Positions 8,186-16,425 of a stretch of DNA of 64,000 bases are shown here, piece by piece (position 1 is the stretch's first letter; each line of letters opens with the position of its first letter). Source of the stretch: Opitutia bacterium (GTDB taxonomy: Bacteria > Verrucomicrobiota > Verrucomicrobiia > Opitutales > UBA953); contig CANCHK010000003.1 in assembly GCA_947377865.1 (NCBI GenBank), positions 1-64,000 on the forward strand, given 5' to 3'. A program made the translations under genes and the position numbers. The notes below the pieces were generated by a model. It worked only from the letters and a program-made list of their open reading frames with translations. It ran no database searches and was not told the origin of the DNA.

Positions 8186-9088
8186 CTAAAGCTTCACCCC
8201 AATCTTCTCCAGCAGGCGGGCGAGTTCGTCGTCGCTGCTGAAAGGAATCGAGATGCTGCCCTTTGTTCCCTTACGGACGACGGACACGGGCGAAGCGAAG
8301 TGAGACGCGAGGCGCTTCTGGACGTCGGCGACGACGGTCTGGACGGCCTGCTTGCGATCGGCCTTCTTGGTCGAAGCAAGTTTCTTCACTTCGGCTTCGG
8401 TGGCGCGGACGGAGAGCCCCTTCTCAATCACGAGACGGGCGACCTGCACGCGATGGGCGACATTCTCGATGCCGAGTAAAGCCTTGGCGTGGCCGGCGGA
8501 AAGCTGGCCTTTGCGCACGTAGCCCTGCAGCTCGTTGTCGAGCGCAAGGAGACGGACGCTGTTCGCGATACTGGCGCGTGGCTTTCCGAGACGGTCGGCG
8601 ACGGCTTCCTGCGTGAGACTAAAGTCGCGCATGAGCGAGGCGAAGCCGAGGGCTTCATCGATGGCGTTGAGATCGGCTCGCTGCAGGTTCTCGATGAGCG
8701 CAAGCACGGCACTGGAAGCGTCGCTGGCCTCGAGGATACGTGCGGTGATGGTCTTCTGGCCGATCAGCTTGAAGGCGCGGAAACGGCGTTCGCCGGCAAT
8801 GAGCTCGAAGCCGTCCTTCACCTTGCGGACGACGATCGGCTGCATGAGGCCTTCAGAGCGGATGGAGTCGGCGAGTTCCTTTACCTGAGCGTCGTCGAAA
8901 TCGCGGCGCGGCTGGCGGGGATTAGGGACGATTGAAGTGAGTGGCAGCTCCTGCAACAGGAGGCCCGGAGCCACGGGAGCAGATGAGACGGGCACGGGGG
9001 TGGCGGCCGGTATGGCGGGCTTGGCGACGCCACCACCGATGAGGGAACCGAGACCGCGACCGAGGGATTTCTTTGGGGGAGTGGCCAT
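8186..9088 (-). CDS. parB: ParB/Spo0J chromosome partitioning protein
   Basis: 300 residues. It is a CTP-dependent clamp that loads at parS sites near the origin and works with ParA in chromosome segregation. Seen: the N-terminal K-S-L-G-R-G-L-G-S-L-I box at 7-17 (ParA contact), NPRQPRRDF, GERRFRAF (the CTP/arginine box) and the ENLQRADLNAIDEALGF block followed by a helix-turn-helix (LTQEAVADRLGKPRASIAN). No parA/soj lies beside it in this window, and no canonical parS (TGTTTCACGTGAAACA) was spotted. Confidence 0.95.
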   Translation of the reverse strand: MATPPKKSLGRGLGSLIGGGVAKPAIPAATPVPVSSAPVAPGLLLQELPLTSIVPNPRQPRRDFDDAQVKELADSIRSEGLMQPIVVRKVKDGFELIAGERRFRAFKLIGQKTITARILEASDASSAVLALIENLQRADLNAIDEALGFASLMRDFSLTQEAVADRLGKPRASIANSVRLLALDNELQGYVRKGQLSAGHAKALLGIENVAHRVQVARLVIEKGLSVRATEAEVKKLASTKKADRKQAVQTVVADVQKRLASHFASPVSVVRKGTKGSISIPFSSDDELARLLEKIGVKL

Positions 9089-9106
9089 GGGGCTTTGAAA
9101 GGGTGA

Positions 9107-9688
9107 TCAGCGACCCGCGGTTTCAGGCTGCGGGACGAAGATATCGACATCCGCTTTCAGGGCGGAAGGCGAGGGAAGGTTATTCGCTTTCAGAATCCAT
9201 TCGACCTTAGAGCCATTACGCAGGGCGATTTTCGTGACGGTATCGCCCGATTTCACATGATATTTGATGCCGGCCTGCGGAATATCCGAAGGGACACCCG
9301 CGTCCGCGGCGGCCGGAGCTTCGGCCTGTGCGGCGGCCTTAACGGCCTTGGCCACGGGCTGCGCAGCGGACTTGCCGAGGGCAGCGTTCACCTGGCGAGT
9401 GAGCTCGGCGAGCGCGGCATTCACGTCGGCGGTCTGTTGCTTCAACTTGCGATCGACCTCGGTCAGGGTTTCAGCGCGCGCCTTGGCGAAGGCCTCGTTC
9501 TGGGAAGCTGCGGGCGTCTGGCCCGTCTTCTGGCGATTGAGGGCGGTCCGCAGGTCGGCATTTTCGAGCTTCAGTTTCTCAACCTCATTGCGAAGCTCGG
9601 CGAGGTCTTGCTGCATCCCGGCGATCTGGGCGTTCTGCGCGGAGAGAGGAAGAAGACCGAGGAAAAGAAAAAGGATGCCGAGACGCAT
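9107..9688 (-). CDS. Exported coiled-coil LysM protein
   Basis: 193 residues starting MRLGILFLFLGLLPLSAQ, a signal peptide cleaved near residue 18. Residues 22-52 are strongly helical with heptad-like Leu spacing (coiled coil), then an Ala-rich linker, then one LysM domain at 142-187 (YHVKSGDTVTKIA ... VEWILKANNL ... DIFVPQ). LysM binds peptidoglycan N-acetylglucosamine, so the protein is probably periplasmic and wall-bound. The layout resembles YbgF/NlpD-like scaffold proteins, but there is no peptidase domain. It lies 18 bp upstream of parB on the same strand. An in-frame upstream Met at 9739 was rejected because the signal peptide starts at 9688. Confidence 0.8.
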   Translation of the reverse strand: MRLGILFLFLGLLPLSAQNAQIAGMQQDLAELRNEVEKLKLENADLRTALNRQKTGQTPAASQNEAFAKARAETLTEVDRKLKQQTADVNAALAELTRQVNAALGKSAAQPVAKAVKAAAQAEAPAAADAGVPSDIPQAGIKYHVKSGDTVTKIALRNGSKVEWILKANNLPSPSALKADVDIFVPQPETAGR

Positions 9689-9740
9689 GGACCAAGGAAA
9701 ACATGCCCAAGGCAGGAGAGCAAAGCGATATGAGACCACA

Positions 9741-9846
9741 GAGGGACAGGGGCAGGGGTCGGAGCAGGGGTAGTTAGGACAAACCTACTGAAGCCCTTGG
9801 TCGCCTGTATTTTCTACCCCTACCCCCACCCCGGCCCCTACCCCTT
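9741..9846. repeat. Facing hexamer arrays between divergent LysM and mnmA genes
   Basis: A G-rich array (GGGACAGGGGCAGGGGTCGG... GGGGTA) at 9741-9772 and a C-rich array (TACCCCTACCCCCACCCC...) at 9815-9846 face each other across about 43 bp. Both are oriented so that the C-rich strand is the coding strand of the gene it precedes: LysM to the left, mnmA to the right. Confidence 0.85.
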
Positions 9847-9892
9847 CAAATAATCTGTATCCCCGCCCTTCCCCGCCCTACCTTGCCCTCCG

Positions 9893-10969
9893 ATGTCCAA
9901 GGTTCTGGTAGCCCTCTCCGGCGGCGTTGATAGCGCCGTGGCGGCCCTTCTGCTCAAGCAGCAAGGGCATGAGGTGCATGCCGCCTACTTCCGGACCTGG
10001 ATGAACGAGGAGGGCCTACCCTTCCCCGGCGAATGCCCCTGGGAGGACGACGTCCGTAACGCCCAGGCCGTCGCCGCGCACCTCGGGCTGCCCTTCCGGA
10101 TCATCGACCTCGTCGAAGACTACAAACAGACGGTTGTCCAATACCTCGTCGACGGCTACCGCAACGGCCTGACCCCGAACCCCGACATCATCTGCAACCG
10201 CGAGATGAAGTTCGGCGTCTTCCTGCGCAAGGCGATCAAGGACGGGTATGACGTCATCGCCACGGGCCACTACGCGCGCCGACGAGAAAACGCTGACGGG
10301 ACGTTCGACCTCCTCGAAGGCCTCGACCCGAACAAAGACCAGTCCTACTTCCTCGCTCTACTCCGCCAAGAACAGCTGGCCAAGGCAATCTTCCCGATCG
10401 GCGAACTGCTGAAGCCCGAGGTGCGCAAGCTCGCTGCCGACGCACAGCTACCCAACGCCGAACGCAAGGACAGCCAAGGCATCTGCTTCCTCGGCCAGAT
10501 CCCCGTGCAGGATTTCCTCGAGCGGCATATTCCGGACTCGCCCGGCCCGGTTGTGAACGCCACCGGAAAGGAGATTGGCAAGCATCGCGGCCTCCATCGC
10601 TACACCATCGGGCAGCGCAAGGGCATCGGCCTGCCCTCCAACACCGATAACGAATACTTCGTCGTCGTTAAAAAGGACTTCGCGACCAACACCCTGCACG
10701 TCGCCTTCGACAAGCCGGACGCGCCTTGGCTCTACACCAGCGAAGCCATCGCGCGCGACTTCACCTGGATCAATCAGCCGGTGGTTGGCGAACAGGACAT
10801 CCTCGCCCGCGTGCGTTACCGCGACAAGGCCACGGCAGCCCGGTTCATCCCGCAGCCTGACGGCTCCGTGCGCCTCCGCTTCGCTGAGACCCAGCGCGGC
10901 CTTGCCCCCGGCCAGGTCCTCGCCGTCTACCATGACCGTGTCCTCATGGGCGGAGGAGTGTTCGTCTAA
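9893..10969 (+). CDS. mnmA: tRNA-specific 2-thiouridylase
   Basis: 358 residues. It activates the wobble uridine U34 of tRNA(Lys/Glu/Gln) with ATP and inserts sulphur to give s2U34. Seen: the PP-loop SGGVDS at 9-14, the nucleophile Cys101 in NPDIICN and the persulphide Cys198 in DSQGICFLG, both where MnmA has them. Length and N-terminus are standard. It is preceded by a C-rich hexamer array, and a G-rich array begins at the last base of its TAA. Confidence 0.97.
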   Translation: MSKVLVALSGGVDSAVAALLLKQQGHEVHAAYFRTWMNEEGLPFPGECPWEDDVRNAQAVAAHLGLPFRIIDLVEDYKQTVVQYLVDGYRNGLTPNPDIICNREMKFGVFLRKAIKDGYDVIATGHYARRRENADGTFDLLEGLDPNKDQSYFLALLRQEQLAKAIFPIGELLKPEVRKLAADAQLPNAERKDSQGICFLGQIPVQDFLERHIPDSPGPVVNATGKEIGKHRGLHRYTIGQRKGIGLPSNTDNEYFVVVKKDFATNTLHVAFDKPDAPWLYTSEAIARDFTWINQPVVGEQDILARVRYRDKATAARFIPQPDGSVRLRFAETQRGLAPGQVLAVYHDRVLMGGGVFV

Positions 10970-11100
10970 GGGGTAGGGGCAGGGGTCGGGGTAGGGACAG
11001 GAGATGCATCAGGCTGAAGACATGATGGCGAGGTGTTCAGAAAACTCCTGAGGGTTGAGTTTTATTTCCTACCCCTACCCCGACCCCTGCCCCTACCCCT
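10969..11100. repeat. 28-bp perfect inverted repeat made of hexamer arrays
   Basis: The G-rich stretch 10969-10996 (AGGGGT/AGGGGC/AGGGGT/CGGGGT units) is the exact reverse complement of 11073-11100, with 76 bp between. The left arm starts in the mnmA stop codon; the right arm is followed 54 bp later by menG. The spacer contains a T-rich stretch (GAGTTTTATTTCC). In single strand the two arms could pair into a long hairpin, and the G-rich strand could form G-quadruplexes. Confidence 0.92.
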
Positions 11101-11154
11101 CTTTGTTTGCCGCCCTCCTCTTGACCTTCTGCCCAATGTGCGGAGGGTAAGCCC

Positions 11155-11844
11155 ATGCCCGAAGGCTCCGCCGTCCAACGCATGTTCTCCGGGATCGCCT
11201 CCCGTTACGACTTCGCGAACCGCGTACTGAGCCTCGGCCTGTGCGTCGGTTGGCGCGAGCAGCTCGTGGCCGCCGCCAAGGCCGCCCAGCCCAAGACCGT
11301 CGCCGACCTCGCCACCGGCAGCGGCGACGTCGCCTTCGCCCTGCGCCGCGACCTTCCGCCTGACTGCACGATCGTGGGCTATGATTTCTGCGAACCGATG
11401 CTCGAGCTCGGCCGCATCCGCGCGAGGAAGGAAAATATCGCGCTGGAATTCCGGGTCGGCGACTGCATGTCGCTCCCGATCGCGACTGCCTCACAGGACG
11501 TGGTCACGATCGCCTACGGCGTGCGCAACTTCGAAGACCGGGCCAAGGGCCTCGGCGAACTGCGCCGTATCCTGCACCCGGACGGCACGCTCCTAATCCT
11601 AGAGTTCTCCCAGCCCAACGCATGGTTCCTGCCGTTCCACTTCGTCCACGTGCGCTGCGTGCTTCCGGTGCTCGCCGGAATCCTCACCGGAGACTTCGGC
11701 GCCTACAAATATCTCGGTACCAGTATCGCCGGATTCCCAGATGCCGCAGGTCTCGATGCGGAGCTCAAGGCCGCTGGATTCAGCAAGGTGTGCCATAAAA
11801 GGATGCTTTTCGGCACCGTCGCCCTCCATCAGGCACAGGCCTGA
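11155..11844 (+). CDS. menG: Demethylmenaquinone methyltransferase (UbiE/MenG)
   Basis: 229 residues. It is a SAM-dependent methyltransferase for the last step of menaquinone synthesis. Seen: the family N-terminus MFSGIASRYDFANRVLS, the SAM-binding VADLATGSGDVA, and the C-terminal AYGVRNFEDRAKGL..L.RIL.PDG..LILEFSQP signature. With menD at the left edge it supports a menaquinone-based respiratory chain. It stands alone, with repeat DNA before it and a tRNA gene 51 bp after. Confidence 0.93.
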   Translation: MPEGSAVQRMFSGIASRYDFANRVLSLGLCVGWREQLVAAAKAAQPKTVADLATGSGDVAFALRRDLPPDCTIVGYDFCEPMLELGRIRARKENIALEFRVGDCMSLPIATASQDVVTIAYGVRNFEDRAKGLGELRRILHPDGTLLILEFSQPNAWFLPFHFVHVRCVLPVLAGILTGDFGAYKYLGTSIAGFPDAAGLDAELKAAGFSKVCHKRMLFGTVALHQAQA

Positions 11845-11895
11845 AAAATTCCTTGCCTTAGAGGCGGGGGGTCGTTTGCTCAAACCCCTCACTAC

Positions 11896-11970
11896 GGGCT
11901 CGTGGTGAAATGGATATCATTTCTGACTACGGATCAGACGTTTGGGGTTCGAATCCCTACGAGCCCACCA
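11896..11970 (+). tRNA. tRNA-Arg (ACG)
   Basis: Acceptor arms GGGCTCG (11896-11902) and CGAGCCC (11960-11966) pair fully. The anticodon stem TCTGA/TCAGA encloses the loop CTACGGA with anticodon ACG (reads CGN after A-to-I editing). The T-loop TTCGAAT is standard, and the 3' ACCA is encoded. Confidence 0.96.
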
Positions 11971-12261
11971 CTTTGAGCGCTAACCGGATTAAAACCCCGG
12001 TTAGCTGTATGGGTCGGCAGAAGGTAGGGGCGCCACGGCGTGGCGTCCGCGGGCGGACAGGAAAGACCCGACCCAAGGGGAGACCGGAAACCGGAAAGGA
12101 TGCTGCGGGCCTATTTCTAGGTAGGGTTGAGCGCCCTCGCTCAACCGCGGCTGACCGAGGCGGTCAGCCCTACCCTCAGACAGACCTCAACCAATCATCC
12201 GGCTTCCGGTCTCCCTTTTCGTGAGTTATGCCCCAACCGCTAACCGCCAACCGCTAACCGC
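11971..12261. repeat. Nested repeats downstream of tRNA-Arg(ACG)
   Basis: No gene. A GTAGGG-tagged hairpin lies at 12023-12048. An outer inverted repeat has its left arm AAGGGGAGACCGGAA at 12075-12089 and its right arm near 12205-12219 (14 of 15 matching), enclosing a twin-hairpin element at 12120-12174 that starts GGTAGGG and ends CCCTACC. In the twin element the first stem is TTGAGCG/CGCTCAA and the second GGCTGACC/GGTCAGCC. A heptamer array CCGCTAA/CCGCCAA at 12235-12261 abuts the kamA stop codon. Confidence 0.85.
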
Positions 12262-13419
12262 TTACACCTTATACTCGTCCGGCATCTTCGTGCCGGAAGG
12301 ATAAATGTACGCCCGGTCCTCGAAATTACGTAGCTCGACGATCCCGTCGTGGATGGCTTGGACGTATTCCGGATTGATCGGGACCTTCCCGCCGCCGCCC
12401 GGGGTATCGATGATCAGCTGCGGGACGGCATAGCCCGTCGTGTGACCGCGGAGTGCGCGGATGATATCGATACCCTTCTGGATGGGCGCACGGAAATGGG
12501 TCGAGCCTTCAATCAGATCGCAGGCGTAGAGATAATACGGACGCACACGCATCATCAGCAGGCGATGCACGAGGGACTTCATGACCTCAGCATCGTCATT
12601 AATGCCGGCGAGGAGCACCGACTGGTTGCCGAGCGGGACGCCGGCAAATGACAGGCGTTCGCAGGCCGTGGCGAGCTCGCGGGTGACCTCCTTCGGATGA
12701 TTGGTGTGGATACTCAGCCAGATCGGGCCGTGCTTGCGGAAGACTTCGGCGAGCTCCGGCGTGATACGCTGGGGCAGGAAGACCGGGATGCGCGAGCCGA
12801 TGCGAATGAATTCGACGTGCTTGATCGCGCGGAGGCGTCCGAGGAGGGCGTCCAGCTTGGCGTCGGAGAGCAGCAAGGGATCGCCGCCCGACAGCAGCAC
12901 GTCGCGAATCTCAGTATGCTCTTCGATATACTTCAGGCCGGCTTCGAGCTCGGGATGGAAGTCATAGGCCTGCGCGTTGGAGACGAGGCGGCTGCGCGTA
13001 CAATAGCGGCAATAGGAAGCGCAGCGATCGGTCACCAGGAACAGCACGCGGTCCGGGTAGCGGTGGACGATGCCAGGGACGGGCATGGTGCCCTCTTCGC
13101 CGACGGGGTCCTCGGATTCACCGGCGGCGACGTAGGATTCCTCGATGCGCGGGATGACCTGACGACGGACCGGGCAGTTTGGATCCTTGGGGTCGATGAG
13201 GTTGAAGAAATGCGGCGTGATCGAGAGCGAGAGCTTGTGCGGGGCGAAAAGGCACCCCTCCCGCTCCTCCTTAGTCAGCTCCAGCATCTCTTCCAACTGG
13301 GCTAGGGTCGTGATGCGGTTACGCAGCTGCCAATGCCAGTCGTTCCACTCCGCGGCGGGCACGTCCTTCCATCGGCCTTGGCCGGCATGCCAGTTTTCAC
13401 GGAGGTCCTGAGGATACAT
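12262..13419 (-). CDS. kamA: Lysine 2,3-aminomutase (radical SAM, PLP)
   Basis: 385 residues. It converts L-lysine to beta-lysine using SAM, a 4Fe-4S cluster and PLP. Seen: the cluster motif C133-x3-C137-x2-C140 (DRCASYCRYCTR), the substrate-contact block YACDLIEGSTHFR with Asp301, Asp338 in DTPGGGGK and the PLP-Schiff-base Lys345. CDL.xG..HFR is the KamA form; EpmB (EF-P modification) differs here. There is no adjacent lysine-fermentation or beta-lysine acetyltransferase gene (ablB), so the product's fate (osmolyte or secondary metabolite) is open. The zinc-site C-terminus seen in clostridial KamA seems short here. Confidence 0.85.
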   Translation of the reverse strand: MYPQDLRENWHAGQGRWKDVPAAEWNDWHWQLRNRITTLAQLEEMLELTKEEREGCLFAPHKLSLSITPHFFNLIDPKDPNCPVRRQVIPRIEESYVAAGESEDPVGEEGTMPVPGIVHRYPDRVLFLVTDRCASYCRYCTRSRLVSNAQAYDFHPELEAGLKYIEEHTEIRDVLLSGGDPLLLSDAKLDALLGRLRAIKHVEFIRIGSRIPVFLPQRITPELAEVFRKHGPIWLSIHTNHPKEVTRELATACERLSFAGVPLGNQSVLLAGINDDAEVMKSLVHRLLMMRVRPYYLYACDLIEGSTHFRAPIQKGIDIIRALRGHTTGYAVPQLIIDTPGGGGKVPINPEYVQAIHDGIVELRNFEDRAYIYPSGTKMPDEYKV

Positions 13420-13479
13420 CGGCTAAAAGACCAACTTAACGGTCGGGACGCCCAATGCAAACGGGGAAGTGCCTTGGCC

Positions 13480-14295
13480 TCAGGCGACCGGGGGACCCTT
13501 GCGCCTAAACCAGCCTACGAACGGATGCCACAGTTGGCCGAAGAAGCCTGCAGGCACCTTTTCCGGCACACCGAAATCGCAAGGCATCCGGTCATGCGGC
13601 ATGTAATAAGTGCCGAAGAGGATATCCCAAAGCGGAAGGAGACCCGCGAAGTTCTTGTCGATCGCCTGCGGATCCTTCGAGTGATGCCAGCGATGGAAGA
13701 CCGGCGTCGAGATGACGGAGCGGAGGGGGCCGAAATCCCAGTCGACATCGGCATGCAGGAAAATTGCGTAGAACGTGAAGAAGACGGCCGTCCCAAGGGT
13801 CGTAGTCGGATCAAAGCCAAGCAATAGGACCGGCGTCGCCTGCGCGAGTTTGTCGACGACTTCGTTGACCGGATGCACGCGCACGCTGGAAAGCCAGTCG
13901 AGCTCCTCGGAGCTATGATGGACGGCGTGGAATGGCCACCATCTGCCCGTGTGGAAAAGGCGATGGATCCAGTAACCTGAAAAATCCACGAGCAGGTAAA
14001 TCTCCACAAACTGGAGCCAGCGCGGCTGTTCGAGCACGGGGCCGAACCCTTTGTACATGCCTGCGCGCAGTTCCTCAGGCGTCGAGACCTGCAGCCACAC
14101 CAGCATGATCGCCGGAATCACCAAGAGAGCCTTCGTGAGCAACTTGACCAAGCCGACGACGAAAAAGTATACGGTATCCGTGACCATTCCTGGACGAAGC
14201 AAAGAAGCCCTGCGGCGATTGCCGAGGATTCTCTCGATAAGATAGAAAACCAGCCCAAGGACTAGGAGCGCGATCAGCTTCTTCGTTAAGTCCAT
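13480..14295 (-). CDS. Sterol-desaturase/fatty-acid-hydroxylase superfamily membrane protein
   Basis: 271 residues with several hydrophobic segments (about 7-24, 40-68, 90-112) and the diiron histidine boxes HRLFH, HAVHHS and HRWHHS, the hallmark of the fatty-acid-hydroxylase superfamily. Members are integral-membrane, O2-dependent hydroxylases or desaturases acting on lipids, carotenoids or sterols. The substrate is not deducible. The gene reads away from kamA with a 60-bp gap; a DUF1080 gene follows 17 bp away on the same strand, which may only reflect compact packing. Confidence 0.85.
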   Translation of the reverse strand: MDLTKKLIALLVLGLVFYLIERILGNRRRASLLRPGMVTDTVYFFVVGLVKLLTKALLVIPAIMLVWLQVSTPEELRAGMYKGFGPVLEQPRWLQFVEIYLLVDFSGYWIHRLFHTGRWWPFHAVHHSSEELDWLSSVRVHPVNEVVDKLAQATPVLLLGFDPTTTLGTAVFFTFYAIFLHADVDWDFGPLRSVISTPVFHRWHHSKDPQAIDKNFAGLLPLWDILFGTYYMPHDRMPCDFGVPEKVPAGFFGQLWHPFVGWFRRKGPPVA

Positions 14296-14312
14296 GGGCT
14301 GGCTCCGGCCGT

Positions 14313-15116
14313 TTACTTCTTCTCGACGACCCAGAAGTTACGGTATTCGACGGCGTCGCCGTGGAACTGCAGGGCGAGCGGCATCTTGTCCGCGTGCTTC
14401 ACGTAAGGGGGATTCTTCTTATGGCTGCTCGGGCCGATGTATTCCGAGTTATCCTGCACCTTCACGCCGTTCATGACGACGGTGATGCGGGCCTTGCTGG
14501 CGACGGTGCCGTCAGCATTGAAGCGCGGAGCGGTCCACTCGATGTCGTAGCTGTTCCAGCTGCGGGAAGGCAGGCAGGCATTGAAGAGCGGAGGAAGTTG
14601 GCCGTAGATTGCGGCGGTCATGCCGTCGGCGTAAGTCTCATTCTTCCAGCAATCGAGGACCTGGAGTTCGTAGGTCGACATAAAGAAGATGCCGCTATTC
14701 GAGCTACTCTGGCTCTTCTTCTTGGGGTCGCTCTCGTAACCTTCGGCGGAACGCCATTCGGCATGAAGGGAGATATCGCCAAAGGTGCGCTTGGTCCGGA
14801 TGGTGTTGCCGCGGGCGATCATCGCGCCGTCCTTGACGAGCCACAGGGTCGGGGCCGTCTTAGTAGGCTTGGAGTGGGTCATGACATCCGGCTCCCATTC
14901 GGTCACGGCGTCCTTGCCGTCAAAAAGCACGATGGCACCGGCAGGAGCGGCGGCCTCGTTGCACTTCAGCTTGGCGGCGTCGGCACGAGGTGGCTGCGGG
15001 CGAGTGGAATCATGCACATGCCACTGGGTGCCCGGGATGAGGGGGGTGTCGGTATAGCCTTCGGCGGCGACGAGGCTGGCGGCGGCAAGGAAGGTCAGGA
15101 GGGAAGCGAGGCGCAT
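14313..15116 (-). CDS. Exported DUF1080 (3-keto-disaccharide hydrolase-like) protein
   Basis: 267 residues with a signal peptide (MRLASLLTFLAAASLVAAE). The body has the DUF1080 landmarks: LFDGKD.V.EWE near 64-75, WLVKDGAMIA, a beta-rich concanavalin-like fold with SNSGIFFMSTYELQVLD, and the closing VEYRNFWV. The domain is abundant in Verrucomicrobia and Planctomycetes, some members cleave 3-keto-glycosides, and the protein is periplasmic. The start is the ATG at 15116; a longer in-frame reading up to 15224 only translates hexamer repeats. Confidence 0.85.
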   Translation of the reverse strand: MRLASLLTFLAAASLVAAEGYTDTPLIPGTQWHVHDSTRPQPPRADAAKLKCNEAAAPAGAIVLFDGKDAVTEWEPDVMTHSKPTKTAPTLWLVKDGAMIARGNTIRTKRTFGDISLHAEWRSAEGYESDPKKKSQSSSNSGIFFMSTYELQVLDCWKNETYADGMTAAIYGQLPPLFNACLPSRSWNSYDIEWTAPRFNADGTVASKARITVVMNGVKVQDNSEYIGPSSHKKNPPYVKHADKMPLALQFHGDAVEYRNFWVVEKK

Positions 15117-15384
15117 GAGGTTGTAGGGGAAGAGACAGGCTGGCGGGCCATAGGTTCGGGGGAAAGGGGAAATCTTTCTGAGGTTGGGGTGGGGGTAGGG
15201 ATAGTTGATCCAGCCACCCGCCACCTGGGGCCGCCACCCGCCACCCGAATCGATAACCCCTACCCCTGCCCCTGTTAAATCTCTCTTTTTGCCTCATTTT
15301 ACCCCCATTTCCATCACTACCCCCACCCCTCCCCCTACCCCTATTCCATTGCCCTCCCCCTCCCCATTCTCCAACTTACGGCCC
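15117..15384. repeat. Repeat-filled divergent gap before accA
   Basis: G-rich hexamers at 15182-15204; a GCCACCC-type direct repeat block around a GGGGC core at 15210-15246; C-rich hexamers at 15255-15274; and a second, longer C-rich tract (CACCCC/TACCCC units) at 15317-15361 ending 24 bp before the accA start. Between the two C-rich tracts is a T-rich spot (CTCTCTTTTTGCC) that could hold the accA promoter, but no clear -35/-10 pair was found. Confidence 0.8.
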
Positions 15385-16353
15385 ATGTCCGCGCCCAAGG
15401 CCCGCTTCACCCTCGAATTCGAAAAGCCCCTCCGGGAGCTCGAGGACAAGATCAACTCTCTTCGCGCCTCCTCTGAGTCCGCCGGGATGGACGTCTCCAA
15501 GGAGGTTAAGTCCCTCGAGGTCAAGATGGAGCAGACCCGCCGCGAGGTCTACGGCAACCTGAACCCCTGGCAACGCGTCCAGCTGGCCCGCCACCCCCGT
15601 CGCCCCTACTCCCTGGACTACATCGGCATGCTCTTTGACGACTTCCAAGAGCTACACGGCGACCGCCTCTACATGGATGATGAATCCATCGTCGGCGGAA
15701 CGGCGTTCTTCGAAGGCCGACCAGTCATGGTCCTCGGCCAGCAGAAAGGGCGCGACACCAAGGAGAACCTCCGTCGTAACTTTGGTTGCCCAAATCCCGA
15801 AGGCTACCGCAAGTCCCTTAGCCTGATGAAGATGGCCCACACATTCGGTCTGCCGATCATCACCCTCGTCGACACCCCCGGTGCCTTCCCCGGCATCGGC
15901 TCCGAAGAACGCCACGTCGCCGAAGCCATCGCTGTCAATCTCCGCGAGATGAGCCAGTTCGGCGTGCCGATCATCACCTTCGTCATCGGCGAAGGCGGCT
16001 CCGGCGGCGCCCTCGGCATCGCCGTCTCGAACAAGGTCTACATCCTCGAGAACGCCTACTACTCCGTCATCTCACCTGAAGGCTGCGCCGCGATTCTCTT
16101 CAAGGACCGCGCCCACGCGCCGAAAGCCGCCGAAGCCCTACGCCTCGACGCCCCGAATCTCCTCAAGCTAGGAGTCGTCGACGGCGTCGTAAAGGAACCG
16201 CTCGGTGGCGCCCAGGAAGACCCGGCCGCCACCGGCTCTGCTATCCGCAAGACCTTGCGCGACTCGCTCGCCGACCTCTCCAAGGCCTCGCCCGAAAAAC
16301 TGATTGCGATGCGCTACGCCAAGTTCCGGGCAATGGGCGTCTTCTCGGAGTAA
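15385..16353 (+). CDS. accA: Acetyl-CoA carboxylase carboxyltransferase, alpha subunit
   Basis: 322 residues. With AccD it transfers CO2 from carboxybiotin to acetyl-CoA, giving malonyl-CoA, the substrate of FabD. Seen: the N-terminal helical region LEFEKPLRELEDKI, RHPRRPYSLDYI, then the crotonase core GDRLYMDDESIVGG, DTPGAFPGIGSEERH, and GEGGSGGALGIAV. The start was set at the ATG at 15385 because the upstream in-frame codons (TPTPPPTPIP) are translated repeat DNA. A strong terminator follows 18 bp after the stop. Confidence 0.96.
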   Translation: MSAPKARFTLEFEKPLRELEDKINSLRASSESAGMDVSKEVKSLEVKMEQTRREVYGNLNPWQRVQLARHPRRPYSLDYIGMLFDDFQELHGDRLYMDDESIVGGTAFFEGRPVMVLGQQKGRDTKENLRRNFGCPNPEGYRKSLSLMKMAHTFGLPIITLVDTPGAFPGIGSEERHVAEAIAVNLREMSQFGVPIITFVIGEGGSGGALGIAVSNKVYILENAYYSVISPEGCAAILFKDRAHAPKAAEALRLDAPNLLKLGVVDGVVKEPLGGAQEDPAATGSAIRKTLRDSLADLSKASPEKLIAMRYAKFRAMGVFSE

Positions 16354-16370
16354 GCCAAAGAAGACCCGAA

Positions 16371-16406
16371 ATGAAAAAGGGGCGCCCCTCGGCGCCCCTT
16401 TTTCAT
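16371..16406. terminator. Strong bidirectional Rho-independent terminator
   Basis: A 16-bp perfect stem (16371-16386 with 16391-16406) and a 4-nt loop CCTC. The GC-rich core GGGGCGCC is flanked by A5 on one side and T5 on the other, so it can serve accA on the plus strand and the convergent pseudopilin operon on the minus strand. Confidence 0.95.
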
Positions 16407-16425
16407 TTATCGTAAGCAGGATTGC

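Noticed and set aside
12262-13419. EpmB (EF-P lysine isomerase)
   Set aside because: The CDL.xG..HFR and length favour KamA, and no efp or epmA is nearby; kept only as a secondary possibility.
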